64,000 nucleotides of DNA from Holophagae bacterium (GCA_030429565.1 JAUIFE010000003.1:558001-622000); one strand, 5' to 3'; numbered from the stretch's first letter, positions 8,142-17,278 are shown. Notes: a model not told the origin generated them from the sequence alone. A program made the numbers and translations.

Positions 8142-9059
8142 TCATTCGCTCAACCGCGTGCCGTGGTCCTGTGCTGTTGCCATCGCCTGTTTGCTCAAAT
8201 TGCGGAAGACGACCAATTCCAATAGCAGCAGGCCGACGGTGATGGCTAACAAGGCCGGGTAACGCGCCATTTTACGGGCGGCCTCTTCCAGTAATCCGCC
8301 CAGGCTCGGTGTGCCCAACGGCAGCCCCAAACCCAAAAAACTGAGAATCGATTCGAGCAAAACCGCGTTGAGCCCATTGAGGAGCAAGCAGGTCACCAAT
8401 AGTTTCTGTAAATGCGGCCAGAGTTCCGCGGTAAACAGGGCCCAGGGGCCGTCGCCGCGCATGCGTGCCGCGGTGACGAATGGTGCGGCTGCGAGGGCTT
8501 CCATTTTTTGTTCCGCGAGTCGCGCCGTTTCAGGCCAAAGCAGGCAGCCCAACACCAAAATCAACGATTGCCCGCCGCTCGGTAAGTAAACCACCGCCGG
8601 CAGGAGCAGCAGCAGAATCGGCATGCTCAGAAACAACTGCACCAGGAACCGCGTTAGCCGCGTAATCGGCGACGGCGTGAAAACAAGTAAAACCGCCACC
8701 ACCAAACCGTTGACCGTGGCCAACAGGGCGGCCGCAAAGGCAATGGCACTGGATAATCGGTAACCGTGCAGGAGTCTGGCCCAATAGTCACGGCCGATGG
8801 TGTCGGTGCCCAGCCAGGAGGTTGTGCCGGCCAAGGCGGCCGCTTGAGGTGAGTGCGGGGTAAACAGGCTCGGGAAACAAGCCAGACCAAGCAGAAAAAC
8901 CAAGATTACCTGGCTGCGTCTGGTGCCGTTCGGTTCGCGCCATCCCAACCAAAGGGCTAAAGCCGTCGCCGCAACGCCGAGCAGGGGGTAACCGTATGCG
9001 GTCGCCGCCAAGCCAAGCCACAGGCAGGGGGCCGCCGCCCAAATCGTCCGGGCCTTCAC
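8142..9059 (-). CDS. Peptide/dipeptide ABC transporter permease (OppC/DppC type)
   Basis: An inner-membrane permease of 305 residues with five to six hydrophobic segments and the TSWLGTDTIGRDYWARLLHG motif typical of OppC/DppC. The EAA-like loop is visible as ALAAAPFVTAARMRG followed by HLQKLLVTCLLLNG. I place the start at GTG 9059, whose GTGA overlaps the stop of the upstream permease, so translation is probably coupled; the longer in-frame start would overlap that gene by over 80 bases. It is the last gene of the operon, 5'-binding protein, OppB-like, OppC-like-3'. No ATPase subunit is encoded here. Confidence 0.85.
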   Translation of the reverse strand: MKARTIWAAAPCLWLGLAATAYGYPLLGVAATALALWLGWREPNGTRRSQVILVFLLGLACFPSLFTPHSPQAAALAGTTSWLGTDTIGRDYWARLLHGYRLSSAIAFAAALLATVNGLVVAVLLVFTPSPITRLTRFLVQLFLSMPILLLLLPAVVYLPSGGQSLILVLGCLLWPETARLAEQKMEALAAAPFVTAARMRGDGPWALFTAELWPHLQKLLVTCLLLNGLNAVLLESILSFLGLGLPLGTPSLGGLLEEAARKMARYPALLAITVGLLLLELVVFRNLSKQAMATAQDHGTRLSE

Positions 9060-10018
9060 GCGGTCACGCCCGTGTACACCAGACGGCGCCGTTGACTGTC
9101 GGCGAATTGATAGCCGAGCGTGGTTAACCAAGCGGACCACAAGGCGGCACCGACCAGCAGCGGGTAATCGCGACCGGTAACGGCGTCGATCATAATGAGT
9201 CCCATGCCGGACCAGCCGAAAATGTTCTCAACAATAAGGACACCGCTGCACAGGGCCGGCAGGTAGAGTCCGATGATTTGAAGCAACAGCGGCACGGCCA
9301 TTCGCAACTGATGGTTCCAAAACAAACGGGCTTCTGAAATGCCGCGCCCGCGTGCGCTGAGATACCAGGACTGTTGGTAGTGGTTGGCGAGGTGTTCCTG
9401 AAGGTAGGTGACCAAATAAGCCGAGAACGGCAGGGCAACCGCCAGGCTCGGTAACACCAAATGGCTGGGTGAGACCACGCCGCCGGCGCCGGCGCTGCCG
9501 TAAAGCGGGAACCAGCGCCACCGTACGGCGACCCATTGCAGCAATAACACAGCGATCAAAAAAGAGGGCGTGACCAGGAGGATTTGGTGGAGCGCGTAGC
9601 CCAACCGTTGCAGCCAACGCGGGGCGCCGGCGCGGGGTTGGCGGGTCCACAGGAGCAGGCAGGCGATGAAAACGGCGCCGGCGCAGGCACAGACACCAAG
9701 CGCAAGCGAGCGCAGCATGGGTTTGGGTAAGACGTCGGCGACGGCCTTCTTGCGGGTGAAGGAATAGCCCAATTCGCCGCGCACGAGGGTTCCCATAAAA
9801 CGCTGATAGCGCACGGCGGCAGATTGGTCGTAGCCGTAGTATGCCTTGATTCGTTCGCGTTGCTCGGGGGTGAGGCGGGCATCGAGGTAAAGGTCGACAG
9901 GGTTATTGCCGGCCACGTGCAAACAGACAAAGGCAAGGTTGGCAACCATCCAAAACAGGAGCAAAACGCGGCCGAAGAAAAAGAACATCGGCCGCCATGG
10001 GGGTAAACGACGTTTCAC
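9056..10018 (-). CDS. Peptide/dipeptide ABC transporter permease (OppB/DppB type)
   Basis: A 320-residue inner-membrane permease. The N-terminal helix is followed by the periplasmic segment DLYLDARLTPEQRERIKAYY and GYDQSAAVRYQRFMGTLVRGELGYSF, both characteristic of OppB/DppB. Then come about five membrane helices and an EAA-like loop (YLSARGRGISEARLFWNHQ). The start is GTG 10018, overlapping the stop of the binding-protein gene by four bases (GTGA). It works with the OppC-like partner, with which it overlaps in the same way, as the membrane channel for peptides delivered by the lipoprotein. Confidence 0.88.
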   Translation of the reverse strand: MKRRLPPWRPMFFFFGRVLLLFWMVANLAFVCLHVAGNNPVDLYLDARLTPEQRERIKAYYGYDQSAAVRYQRFMGTLVRGELGYSFTRKKAVADVLPKPMLRSLALGVCACAGAVFIACLLLWTRQPRAGAPRWLQRLGYALHQILLVTPSFLIAVLLLQWVAVRWRWFPLYGSAGAGGVVSPSHLVLPSLAVALPFSAYLVTYLQEHLANHYQQSWYLSARGRGISEARLFWNHQLRMAVPLLLQIIGLYLPALCSGVLIVENIFGWSGMGLIMIDAVTGRDYPLLVGAALWSAWLTTLGYQFADSQRRRLVYTGVTA

Positions 10019-11703
10019 GGTGCGGCTGTCGGGCTCGTGACACGCCAGGTCTCAAGCCGATAAAGCGGGCTTAAATGGGATGGGTGGGCTTCGATGTCGA
10101 GACCGGGCCGTAACGCGGCCAGCCTGCGACCGTTGTACAAAATGGTGACAGGCATGAGTTCACGGTAGGCGTTTTCAAGATCAACCAACAGCGTTTTGAG
10201 TTCATCGGCGTCAGCGACGACCTTGAGTTGTTCGATCTGGGCGTCGAGTTCGGTGGTGGCGGTCCAGTTATCGCCGCCGAGCGCGGCGTCACCATGGAAC
10301 AGCGATGCGAAGATGGGTCGTGAACTGAGGCGAACGGTGAAAAAGACGCCGTCGTAAGCGCGCGTTTGCGCTTGTTTAACGTATTGGCTTACTTCGACAA
10401 CATCGAGTTTAACGGTCGCGCCGAAGCGCTGCAAATCGGCCTGGATCAACTGGAGATAATTGTTGCGAAGGTCGCTGCCTTGGTAACACAACAGTGAAAA
10501 GTGCAACGGCTGATCGCCTTTTTGCCAGCGATCATCGACCTTGCGCCAGCCGGCGGCAGTAAGGAGTTCGGCGGCTTGTTCTAGGTTGACGCTGTCGTCC
10601 GGAGGGCTCAAGTGATCGAGATAGCCAAGGCCGGCGCGCCAGGGACTGGCCGGCAGGTCGGCATGATTGTGCCAGATTCGGCTGAGGTAGTTGGCGCGGT
10701 CGAGAACCAGGGTCAGCGCGCGGCGGACGCGGGCGTCGGCCAAAACGGGGTGGGGATTGTTTTTCTTGAGTTGGCGCAGATCTTCCCGAGTTTGTGGCGT
10801 GTTTTGGGCGTACGCACTGGGGTGCAGGGGATTCCAGGCGAGCCACGACACAAAAAGGTCGCGGTAAAACAAGGGTTGAAGTTCTTGGGCGATGTCGGTC
10901 AAGCGTTCCTGAGGCAGGTTCCAGGCATAGTCGAGATCGCCACTTTTTACCAGGGTGAACAGTGTTTCACGGTTGCGGATGAACACGGCTGAAACCTCTT
11001 GGATCGGCGTGGCCGGATCTCGCGCGGTCAAGGTCATGCGTTCGTCGCTGAGTTCGGCAACGCGGTAGGGTCCGTATACGACTTGATCTTGCTGCCAGTC
11101 GTGTTTGGCCCATTCCGAAACGGGAACTTTGCTGAAATGGTGTTTGGGGACAATAAGGCCTTCGTTGAGAATGACCAAGTTGTAAAGCGAGTTATTGGAA
11201 AAGGTAATCGCGATGGTGGTTTCGTCGATGACCTGGTAGCTCGCGACCAAATTTTTTTGCGTGAAGCCAAACCAAGGCAAATCGTCGCGCTGCTGAATAT
11301 CGAGCGTGTAGGCGACGTCCTCGGCGGTCAAGGGTGTGCCGTCGCTCCAGGTTAAGCCGCTTTTGAGTTTGAGTTCATGGGTGTTGGCGGGCGTCTCCAG
11401 CCGGCGGTGGCTGACGACCAAATAGGGGTCTAATCGCGGCACACTGTCTTTTAACGTGGGTAACTCGTGGAACAGGGATGGGAACAGCAGTTGGTTAATG
11501 ATATTGCCGTTCTCATTCGTGCTGATATACGGGTTGAGGATATCGGGCGGAAAACGCATGCCGATTTTTAGGGTATGTGCAGGGGCGGCGGTTTGCTTTT
11601 CATTAGCAGCGGGCGGGGTTTCTTGGGTCGAGGGGGTGGGCCCGCAGGCAAGGGTAAACAAGACCAGGAACAGGGCGGCATGGGTGACGGGTGAAAAACG
11701 CAT
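10015..11703 (-). CDS. Peptide-binding lipoprotein of an ABC importer (SBP family 5)
   Basis: A 562-residue extracytoplasmic solute-binding protein. It has a lipoprotein signal peptide with lipobox LFTLAC (lipidated Cys20) and a Pro/Thr-rich linker. The family-5 body contains LKIGMRFPPDILNPYIS, LKLKSGLTWSDGTPLTAEDVAYTL and DARVRRALTLVLDRANYL. Members bind oligopeptides, nickel complexes or sugars; the OppB/OppC-like partners make a peptide most likely. It is the first gene of a three-gene operon. The ATPases (OppD/OppF type) are missing here and must be supplied from elsewhere if the system works. Confidence 0.9.
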   Translation of the reverse strand: MRFSPVTHAALFLVLFTLACGPTPSTQETPPAANEKQTAAPAHTLKIGMRFPPDILNPYISTNENGNIINQLLFPSLFHELPTLKDSVPRLDPYLVVSHRRLETPANTHELKLKSGLTWSDGTPLTAEDVAYTLDIQQRDDLPWFGFTQKNLVASYQVIDETTIAITFSNNSLYNLVILNEGLIVPKHHFSKVPVSEWAKHDWQQDQVVYGPYRVAELSDERMTLTARDPATPIQEVSAVFIRNRETLFTLVKSGDLDYAWNLPQERLTDIAQELQPLFYRDLFVSWLAWNPLHPSAYAQNTPQTREDLRQLKKNNPHPVLADARVRRALTLVLDRANYLSRIWHNHADLPASPWRAGLGYLDHLSPPDDSVNLEQAAELLTAAGWRKVDDRWQKGDQPLHFSLLCYQGSDLRNNYLQLIQADLQRFGATVKLDVVEVSQYVKQAQTRAYDGVFFTVRLSSRPIFASLFHGDAALGGDNWTATTELDAQIEQLKVVADADELKTLLVDLENAYRELMPVTILYNGRRLAALRPGLDIEAHPSHLSPLYRLETWRVTSPTAAP

Positions 11704-12052
11704 GGGTCGACCTCCGCGCGGCAGTCATCGCAGCTAGACCGCCGTCGCTTCGATCCGCGGCCGGGCGCGCGTTTCAAGCGGCGACGCCAACCTGGTGGAT
11801 CTTTGTGATGTTTCCTAAACGGAGCGGTTCTTGGCGGCGAGATCGCAAACCTGTTGGGTTGCAATATCTTGTGGGAATGCTCGCCGCGCTTGCCGGTACG
11901 CGCCGATCACGGCCCGGGTGCGTTTTTCCAAAACGTTTCGCACCAACTCTTGACGCGTCCCGCGTCAGAAATTGCGCGATTTCAGCCACCCGAATCGCTC
12001 AGTTTAGGTATTAAAGTGGGAGCAGCTTAACATATTTAAAAAAGCCGGCCGC
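11704..12052. other. Intergenic region with interspersed repeat
   Basis: This 349-base spacer between the peptide-binding lipoprotein gene and the methionine aminopeptidase gene contains the repeat copy at 11853-12009 and no credible gene. The promoter for the peptide importer should lie near its left end. Confidence 0.6.
11853..12009 (+). repeat. Interspersed intergenic repeat, copy A
   Basis: This stretch matches, in inverted orientation and nearly without gaps, the sequence at 45039-45196. Conserved blocks include GTACGCGCCGA, GTTTTTCCAAA, CGTTTCGCA, CCACCCGAATC and AGTTTAGGT. A hairpin TGACGC/GCGTCA lies at about 11951-11967. In the frame that could be translated, differences between the copies fall evenly on all three codon positions, so it behaves as a non-coding repeat. 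Confidence 0.75.
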
Positions 12053-12802
12053 TTAAACTTGGGTGACCACAATGGGATCGTTTTTGGTGATGACGATGGT
12101 GTGTTCGAACTGGGCCGCGTAACAGCCCTGCAGCGTCGACAGCGTCCAGCCGTCTTTTTCCTGGAATGCCATGGGTGGGCCGGTGGTCAAGAAGGGTTCA
12201 ATGGTGATCACCATGCCTTCGTGCAGGCGCCGTTGGTCCTTGGGATCGAAGTAGCTGGGAATGAACTTGGGTTCCTCGTGGAGTGAACGTCCTACGCCGT
12301 GACTGCCCAAATTGCGCACCACGTCGAAACCCGCTTTGGCCGCTTCGCGACTCACCGCCCGGCCGATGTGATTGAGCGGCCGACCGGCACGGGCCGCGCG
12401 CATACCGCTTTTGAGAGCGCGGCGGGTGCTTGTGCACAGTTTGGTGAACAGGGGATTCACCGGCGGCACCGCCATCGAGGCGCCGGTGTCGGCGTAATAA
12501 CCGTCTTTTTCCGCCGACACGTCAATATTGATCAAATCGCCCGCGCGAATCACGACATCTGCTGATGGGATACCGTGCGCCATGTGGTGGTTGATGCTGA
12601 TGCAGGTGGCACCGGGAAAATTGTAACTGGATTCAGGCGCCGAACGCGCGCCCGCTTGTTCCAGCAAGCGCCGACCGATGGCGTCGAGTTCCGCCGTGGT
12701 CATGCCCGGCTTAACCGACTGCAACATAGTTTTTAGGGTTTCGCCGACAATGCGGCCAATGACTTTGAGTTTAATTAAATCCTGTTCTCCATCGATCGAC
12801 AT
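12053..12802 (-). CDS. map: Methionine aminopeptidase, type I
   Basis: A cytosolic metalloenzyme of 249 residues that removes the initiator methionine from nascent proteins. The five metal ligands of the pita-bread fold are at D94, D105, H168, E202 and E233, and the substrate-side His76 (AHG) is conserved. There is no N-terminal zinc-finger extension. ATG 12802 has a near-perfect AGGAGG seven bases upstream; the longer open frame starting 31 codons earlier is rich in Arg/Pro and is rejected. The gene is single, between the repeat-bearing spacer and the DUF1579-like gene. Confidence 0.95.
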   Translation of the reverse strand: MSIDGEQDLIKLKVIGRIVGETLKTMLQSVKPGMTTAELDAIGRRLLEQAGARSAPESSYNFPGATCISINHHMAHGIPSADVVIRAGDLINIDVSAEKDGYYADTGASMAVPPVNPLFTKLCTSTRRALKSGMRAARAGRPLNHIGRAVSREAAKAGFDVVRNLGSHGVGRSLHEEPKFIPSYFDPKDQRRLHEGMVITIEPFLTTGPPMAFQEKDGWTLSTLQGCYAAQFEHTIVITKNDPIVVTQV

Positions 12803-13004
12803 GGTTTGCCTCCTGATCGGCGTCGCCCTTCTGACGGGCCTCGGTCGTTTGCATGGGACCGTCACCGGTTCCGGTCGTTTTCCGAAACGAACCATCGCCC
12901 GTTGCGGGGTTCTAGGCTTGATTGCCCTTCACTCCATTCTGGCGAGCCGTCGCACGATTTTCAATAGCCGTGTACAAGTGCCTATAAAATGAGGAGCATA
13001 AACG

Positions 13005-13030
13005 AAAACGCCGCCTCGGTGGGCGGCGTT
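13005..13030 (-). terminator. Rho-independent terminator after the DUF1579-like gene
   Basis: AACGCCGCC (13007-13015) pairs perfectly with GGCGGCGTT (13022-13030) around a 6-base loop. On the minus strand it is followed by TTTTCGTTT, 26 bases after the stop of the gene ending at 13056. Confidence 0.85.
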
Positions 13031-13055
13031 TCGCGATGCTGTTTGGCCGTCAAAA

Positions 13056-13607
13056 TCAGGCCTTTCGCTTGTATTGAATGACCCACAGGTCCTTCCAGGT
13101 TTGGCCGCCGTCTTGCGAGGATTGCCATTCCCAGGTCAAGCTGTCCTTTTTGATATCGCGGAAAACCATGCGACGAATGACTTCTTTGCCCTTGGGCCCT
13201 TTTGTCGGCGGCATGCGCAGTTCCATTTTGCCGTCGGCATAAGCACCCGTGAATTCCAGGTACGAACCGTTGCTGTCGACCCAGGTTTGGCGCCACTTTT
13301 TGGTTTTGGGATCGTAAACCGACCAACTGCGGCCGTCTAAGCCCGGCCCTTTGAAGTTTTCCTGCACGATACAGTCGCTGAGGACTTTGACGATTTTATT
13401 GGAGCCGGTTTGCGTGTTTCCTTTGGGGTCCTTCCAGCTCAGCTCCCAATCACCGACCCAAAAATCGAATTGGGCGCCTTCCGGCATGTCGCACGGGCGC
13501 GTGGGTTTTTGCGGTTGGGCCGGCGTTTGAGAATCGGCCGCGACGAGAGGGAACAGAACGACGAGCAGGGCGCAGGCCCGAGCTGCCGCGAAACAGATGC
13601 GAAGCAT
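13056..13607 (-). CDS. Secreted DUF1579-like protein of unknown function
   Basis: A 183-residue exported protein. The N-terminus MLRICFAAARACALLVVLF followed by PLVAADS looks like a Sec signal peptide, then comes a Pro/Gln linker. The mature part begins with FDFWVGDWELSW, the hallmark of DUF1579-type beta-barrel (lipocalin-like) proteins, and includes GRSWSVYDPKTKKWRQTWVDS and WEWQSSQDGG. The family has no established biochemical function. Start ATG 13607 follows an AAAGGCGG site and fits the signal peptide; 45 upstream codons in the open frame are unlike an exported protein. Monocistronic, with its own terminator. Confidence 0.75.
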   Translation of the reverse strand: MLRICFAAARACALLVVLFPLVAADSQTPAQPQKPTRPCDMPEGAQFDFWVGDWELSWKDPKGNTQTGSNKIVKVLSDCIVQENFKGPGLDGRSWSVYDPKTKKWRQTWVDSNGSYLEFTGAYADGKMELRMPPTKGPKGKEVIRRMVFRDIKKDSLTWEWQSSQDGGQTWKDLWVIQYKRKA

Positions 13608-13782
13608 TTTAGCCGCCTTTAAAATCAACCCCCGTTGCCGCCGCATTCGGGTGACGTGGCAAGCGCAGGGTTGTAAAAATTGAAGCACTGAGAAGATGTG
13701 TTCATCAAAAACATTTACGCGCGGTCTTGTCAACTCCCTCATGGCTTTCGCGACCCGCTCGCGGCGTGGTTGCTAGGGCCGG

Positions 13783-14799
13783 CTAAAGATCCAGGTCGAT
13801 TTCGTTGCCCCAACTGTCGCGGTCCATCAGGAAGGCCGCCACCTCGGGAATCACCGAGCGTACCGCCAAAAAGTTATCTTTTTCCTGACTTTGAATGTGG
13901 TGGATGCGCGGATGGGTGTCGGTCACAATGAGTTCCTGGAACAAACCCGAGTCACGCACTTTTTGGTAGCTCTCGCCCGGGAATACACCGTGGGTGGTGA
14001 TGGCGGTAATTTTGGCGGTACCGGCGTCGCGATAAGCCATGCCGGCTTTGATGAGAGAGCCGCCGGTGCGTATCATGTCGTCGTAAATAACCACGTGTTT
14101 GCCGGCCACGTCGGCGTTAATTCCGCGAATTTCGGTCTGCGTGCCGCTCAAGCGGCGTTTGTAGACGAAGGCCGCCGGCATGTTTAGTTGGTTGGCGAGG
14201 AATTCGATCCACTTGGCGCGACCTGCATCGGTGCCGGCCAGAATTAAACGGTCTTGATCGTCCAGCTCGCGAATAATGCGCGCCATCAAACGGAAATTCA
14301 CCAAGTGGTAAGGGCGGATGTGGTTTTCGAAGTAGTGTGGAATGCCGGCGGTGTGTAAATCGATCATGACGATTTCGTTGCAGACGCGGGCGCGCGGAAT
14401 AGACGACAGCAAAATGGCGCGGTTCTTTGCGGTAACTACCTCGCCTGGCTTGGCTTGGCGTTCCATGGTGCTGTACCCGAAGAAGGGCACGATAATGGTC
14501 AAGTGGTTGGCGCCGTGGTTGACCAAACCACAGGCTAAATCAAAAAGCTCCATCGTTTGCGCGCTGTCGATGGTGCCGCCGATGACGACCACGTCGCGGT
14601 CGCGAACCGGTTCGGTTAAGCGTAGGTAGGTCTCGCCGTCGGGGAAAACCACCCGTTCCATGCCGCCCTTCTTGTAGCCGTCAAACTCGGCCAAACCCTT
14701 GGCGAAGTATTGGTAGGCCGGGGTGGCATAAACCAAAAGCGACGAGTGATCGCCGCCCGATTTTTTTTCAGGGAATGACCAATCGTCAAGTTGCGTCAT
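13783..14799 (-). CDS. prs: Ribose-phosphate pyrophosphokinase family protein
   Basis: A cytosolic 338-residue enzyme family that makes PRPP from ribose 5-phosphate and ATP for nucleotide, His and Trp synthesis. Evidence: an N-terminal half with FPDGETYLRL and VVIGGTIDS, the catalytic-loop region FFGYSTMERQAKPGEVV, the flexible-loop equivalent KRRLSGTQTE, and the PRPP-binding loop VVIYDDMIRTGGSL in the C-terminal half. The sequence differs from the usual bacterial PrsA (MERQAKPGE where PrsA has RQDRK), so it may be a divergent or second PRPP synthetase. ATG 14799 has GGAG nine bases upstream; ATG 14832 lacks a site. Confidence 0.85.
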   Translation of the reverse strand: MTQLDDWSFPEKKSGGDHSSLLVYATPAYQYFAKGLAEFDGYKKGGMERVVFPDGETYLRLTEPVRDRDVVVIGGTIDSAQTMELFDLACGLVNHGANHLTIIVPFFGYSTMERQAKPGEVVTAKNRAILLSSIPRARVCNEIVMIDLHTAGIPHYFENHIRPYHLVNFRLMARIIRELDDQDRLILAGTDAGRAKWIEFLANQLNMPAAFVYKRRLSGTQTEIRGINADVAGKHVVIYDDMIRTGGSLIKAGMAYRDAGTAKITAITTHGVFPGESYQKVRDSGLFQELIVTDTHPRIHHIQSQEKDNFLAVRSVIPEVAAFLMDRDSWGNEIDLDL

Positions 14800-15015
14800 A
14801 AAAGGCTGCTCCGTGTGGGTTTGTGATTTCATCTTAACAAGGAATTTAGCCAGGGCGCCAACCGGAAAGCGTGCCGTCTGTGTGCCGCTGCGCACAACGC
14901 CAAAGAAAAGCCGCGCGCGTGTCGGCCGTGCTTGTCAAACCGGCCTGATTCTGGTGTGATGAATCGCATAACCGTTAGCGAAACCGAAAAGCAGAAAACA
15001 AGGGAGATGCGTCGC

Positions 15016-17166
15016 ATGAAAAGAACGCATGGCGCCGTGATGTTGATGTTGTGGTTGATGCCGCTCTGGGTTTTGCCCGCCGGCAATGATTGGCCGGGAC
15101 CGGGTGGCCCGGAAGGCGCCTTTTCCGCGCCGACGGTTCCCTTAAGCGCTGGTGAACCCGGTGTGCTGTGGCGACTCCCAAGGGGTTCGGCGGCGGCACC
15201 CGTGGTGTTCGGCGGCAAGGTATTGGCCCACGGCCGCGACGGTGACGGCGAGAGCGTGACTGCGCTTGATCCTTTTGACGGCCGCATCTTGTGGCGTTAT
15301 CGGTTTGGCGGCGGCTTCAATCCCGCCGCCCGATTAACCGCGCCGCCGCTGTCGCCGCTGGTCGATTTGGAAACCGGCAACCTGTTCGTGTTTAGCGCCG
15401 GTCGCCAGGTTTTATGCCTCGGTCCCGATGGGACCTTGATTTGGTCGCGCCACTTGGGTGAGCAATTCGGATTTCCCGCCGGGTATGGCGCTCGGCAACC
15501 GAGCTGGTTGCTACATGAGGGTCTGCTGATGGTGACCTTTTCCCTAACCGCCGCGGACCAGCCCGATTCGGAACGGCTGGTGGCCGCGATCGACAAAAAC
15601 CTCGGTGATCTGCGCTGGGTAATGCGGGCTGTCGCTCAGGATCGTGTCGGGCCTGTGCCCCTGGTGGTGGCGCCTTTTCCCGAAACGCCGGTGCTCATCG
15701 CCGGTGGCTTTGCCGACGGCCTGCGCTTTCTGCAGCCGCAAACCGGCTTGGTGCTAGCAGGTGCCGGTTTGGATCAAGGGCTTGCTGTTGAGCGGCTGTT
15801 GGTATTGCAGCACCAGCTTTTTGTGCTGAGTGCCAAAGACGGCGGCAGTTGGTTGCGCTGTATTGATTTGAAACGCGTCGCCGCGAGTCGTCCGGCTCTC
15901 GATGACGCACTTTTGTGGACCCGTGATTATCGCGAGCGCCAGGTCGCTTGGACCGCCGATACCGGGTTGCTTGTACTGCGCCAACACGACGGTGCCTTGG
16001 AAGCGCTTGAGCGGCTAAGCGGTCGCATTCAGTGGCGCGATCAGCTCCGCAACGGCAATAAACCGGCCGTGCTTCTGTTACCCGATGCGCTGGTTACCGC
16101 TTCGACGACCGGTTTGACACGGTTGCCCCGCGATTCGGATCGGTTGGGGAGTCCCGTTCACATCGGCATACCTTTCGATGCCGCCTTGACGCCACCGCGG
16201 CTTATCGCCGCCTATGGGCGTTTGTTTGTCCAAACCGACAGCGCCCTAGTCGCGCTGGGGTTGTCCGATAGCCCACGCGAGGTGCGACCCAGTCGCTATC
16301 AACCCATTAGCGCCATTGCGCCGACTGCTTTGGGCGAGCCGGTTGGTTTGCAGATTCGTCCCGCTCATTTCAGCGCTCAAAGTGGTCGGCAAGTCCATGC
16401 CTTTGCCTACGACGCCCTTGGCCGCATTGTGCGCGAGGTTCAACCGCGGTGGTCACTCACCGGCTTGGACGGTTCGGTTGACGTGCATGGGCGGTTGCAG
16501 TTGCCTTTGCAGAATGTCTGGTCGGGAACTCTAAGCGCCACCTGGCAAGGACTTCGTTCCGAAACGGATTTGATTCGCAGCAGCGATCAGCCCATTTTGT
16601 TGGCGCTCGACGATGCGCCACCCGGTCCCCCGCCGCGCCACTGGTCGGCACGTCGCGGCATGGTCGTGGAACACTTTGAAGGCGAACGCATGCTGGCCGC
16701 CCGCACCGACACAGATCGTGACGTTTGGGCCTTGTTTCACGGTTTTACCGCGCCTTCCGCCCAAGTCAGCGGTTTGTTGCGCGCTGCCTCTCGAGGCCGA
16801 CATCAACCCGAAATGGGTCTTTATTATCGCGGGTTTATGTTGACCTTGATGGAAAATGGTCGCTTTCTGCGCCTCAGTTATGGGCGTGGCGGCGACGCAC
16901 CCGGTAGCGAGGCCGCTTTTCAGTGGAAACCCAACATTTGGTACCACCTCAAAATTGAATTGACTCAGGTCGACAAGGGTTTAACCGTGCGCGCTAAGGC
17001 CTGGCCACAAGTGGAACGCGAACCCGACCACTGGTTACTCACGCTGACCTCGACCGTCGGTGAGGTGCCTGGTTACGGCGCCGGTTTCTTTGGCCACATT
17101 TACGGTGAAAGCCAAATCTTTGCCGACAATCTGTGGCTGCGGTCAACCGGGGCCCAGCGTTTCTAA
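15016..17166 (+). CDS. Secreted PQQ-like beta-propeller protein with C-terminal LamG-like domain
   Basis: A 716-residue exported protein. It has a Sec signal peptide (MKRTHGAVMLMLWLM followed by PLWVLPAG) and then PQQ/BamB-type propeller repeats, each with a DP..G.ILWRY or LIWSR-like blade ending. A beta-sandwich domain at roughly 550-716 (VEHFEGERMLAA ... IWYHLKIELTQ ... IFADNLWLRS) resembles LamG or glucanase-like jelly rolls. It is probably a periplasmic or surface scaffold; no catalytic site is seen. ATG 15016 follows AGGGAG with a 9-base spacer. The gene diverges from the PRPP synthetase gene. Confidence 0.75.
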   Translation: MKRTHGAVMLMLWLMPLWVLPAGNDWPGPGGPEGAFSAPTVPLSAGEPGVLWRLPRGSAAAPVVFGGKVLAHGRDGDGESVTALDPFDGRILWRYRFGGGFNPAARLTAPPLSPLVDLETGNLFVFSAGRQVLCLGPDGTLIWSRHLGEQFGFPAGYGARQPSWLLHEGLLMVTFSLTAADQPDSERLVAAIDKNLGDLRWVMRAVAQDRVGPVPLVVAPFPETPVLIAGGFADGLRFLQPQTGLVLAGAGLDQGLAVERLLVLQHQLFVLSAKDGGSWLRCIDLKRVAASRPALDDALLWTRDYRERQVAWTADTGLLVLRQHDGALEALERLSGRIQWRDQLRNGNKPAVLLLPDALVTASTTGLTRLPRDSDRLGSPVHIGIPFDAALTPPRLIAAYGRLFVQTDSALVALGLSDSPREVRPSRYQPISAIAPTALGEPVGLQIRPAHFSAQSGRQVHAFAYDALGRIVREVQPRWSLTGLDGSVDVHGRLQLPLQNVWSGTLSATWQGLRSETDLIRSSDQPILLALDDAPPGPPPRHWSARRGMVVEHFEGERMLAARTDTDRDVWALFHGFTAPSAQVSGLLRAASRGRHQPEMGLYYRGFMLTLMENGRFLRLSYGRGGDAPGSEAAFQWKPNIWYHLKIELTQVDKGLTVRAKAWPQVEREPDHWLLTLTSTVGEVPGYGAGFFGHIYGESQIFADNLWLRSTGAQRF

Positions 17167-17240
17167 CCCAACCCGTGCGGTTCGGGTGATGCGTTGAGAG
17201 GTTTTGGGTAACGAGGTGTGAACCCTTGATCCTACATCAT

Positions 17241-17278
17241 TTGGCGTGTTGGCCCATCAGCTTCGATGGGCCCGCCAA
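17241..17278. other. Long two-step hairpin
   Basis: TTGGCG (17241-17246) pairs with CGCCAA (17273-17278), and inside it GGCCCATC (17251-17258) pairs with GATGGGCC (17265-17272) around a 6-base loop; a 4-base bulge separates the stems. There is no T-run. It lies 75 bases after the propeller gene and may end or protect its transcript. Confidence 0.45.

Noticed and set aside
7743..8225. Open frame of 160 codons on the plus strand
   Set aside because: No ribosome site, odd composition, and it runs into the permease gene on the other strand.
11774..11989. Minus-strand frame sharing a KRFGKTH-like peptide with a frame starting at 45081
   Set aside because: The DNA-level similarity extends past both frames and substitutions show no codon-position bias, so the shared peptide is a by-product of the non-coding repeat.
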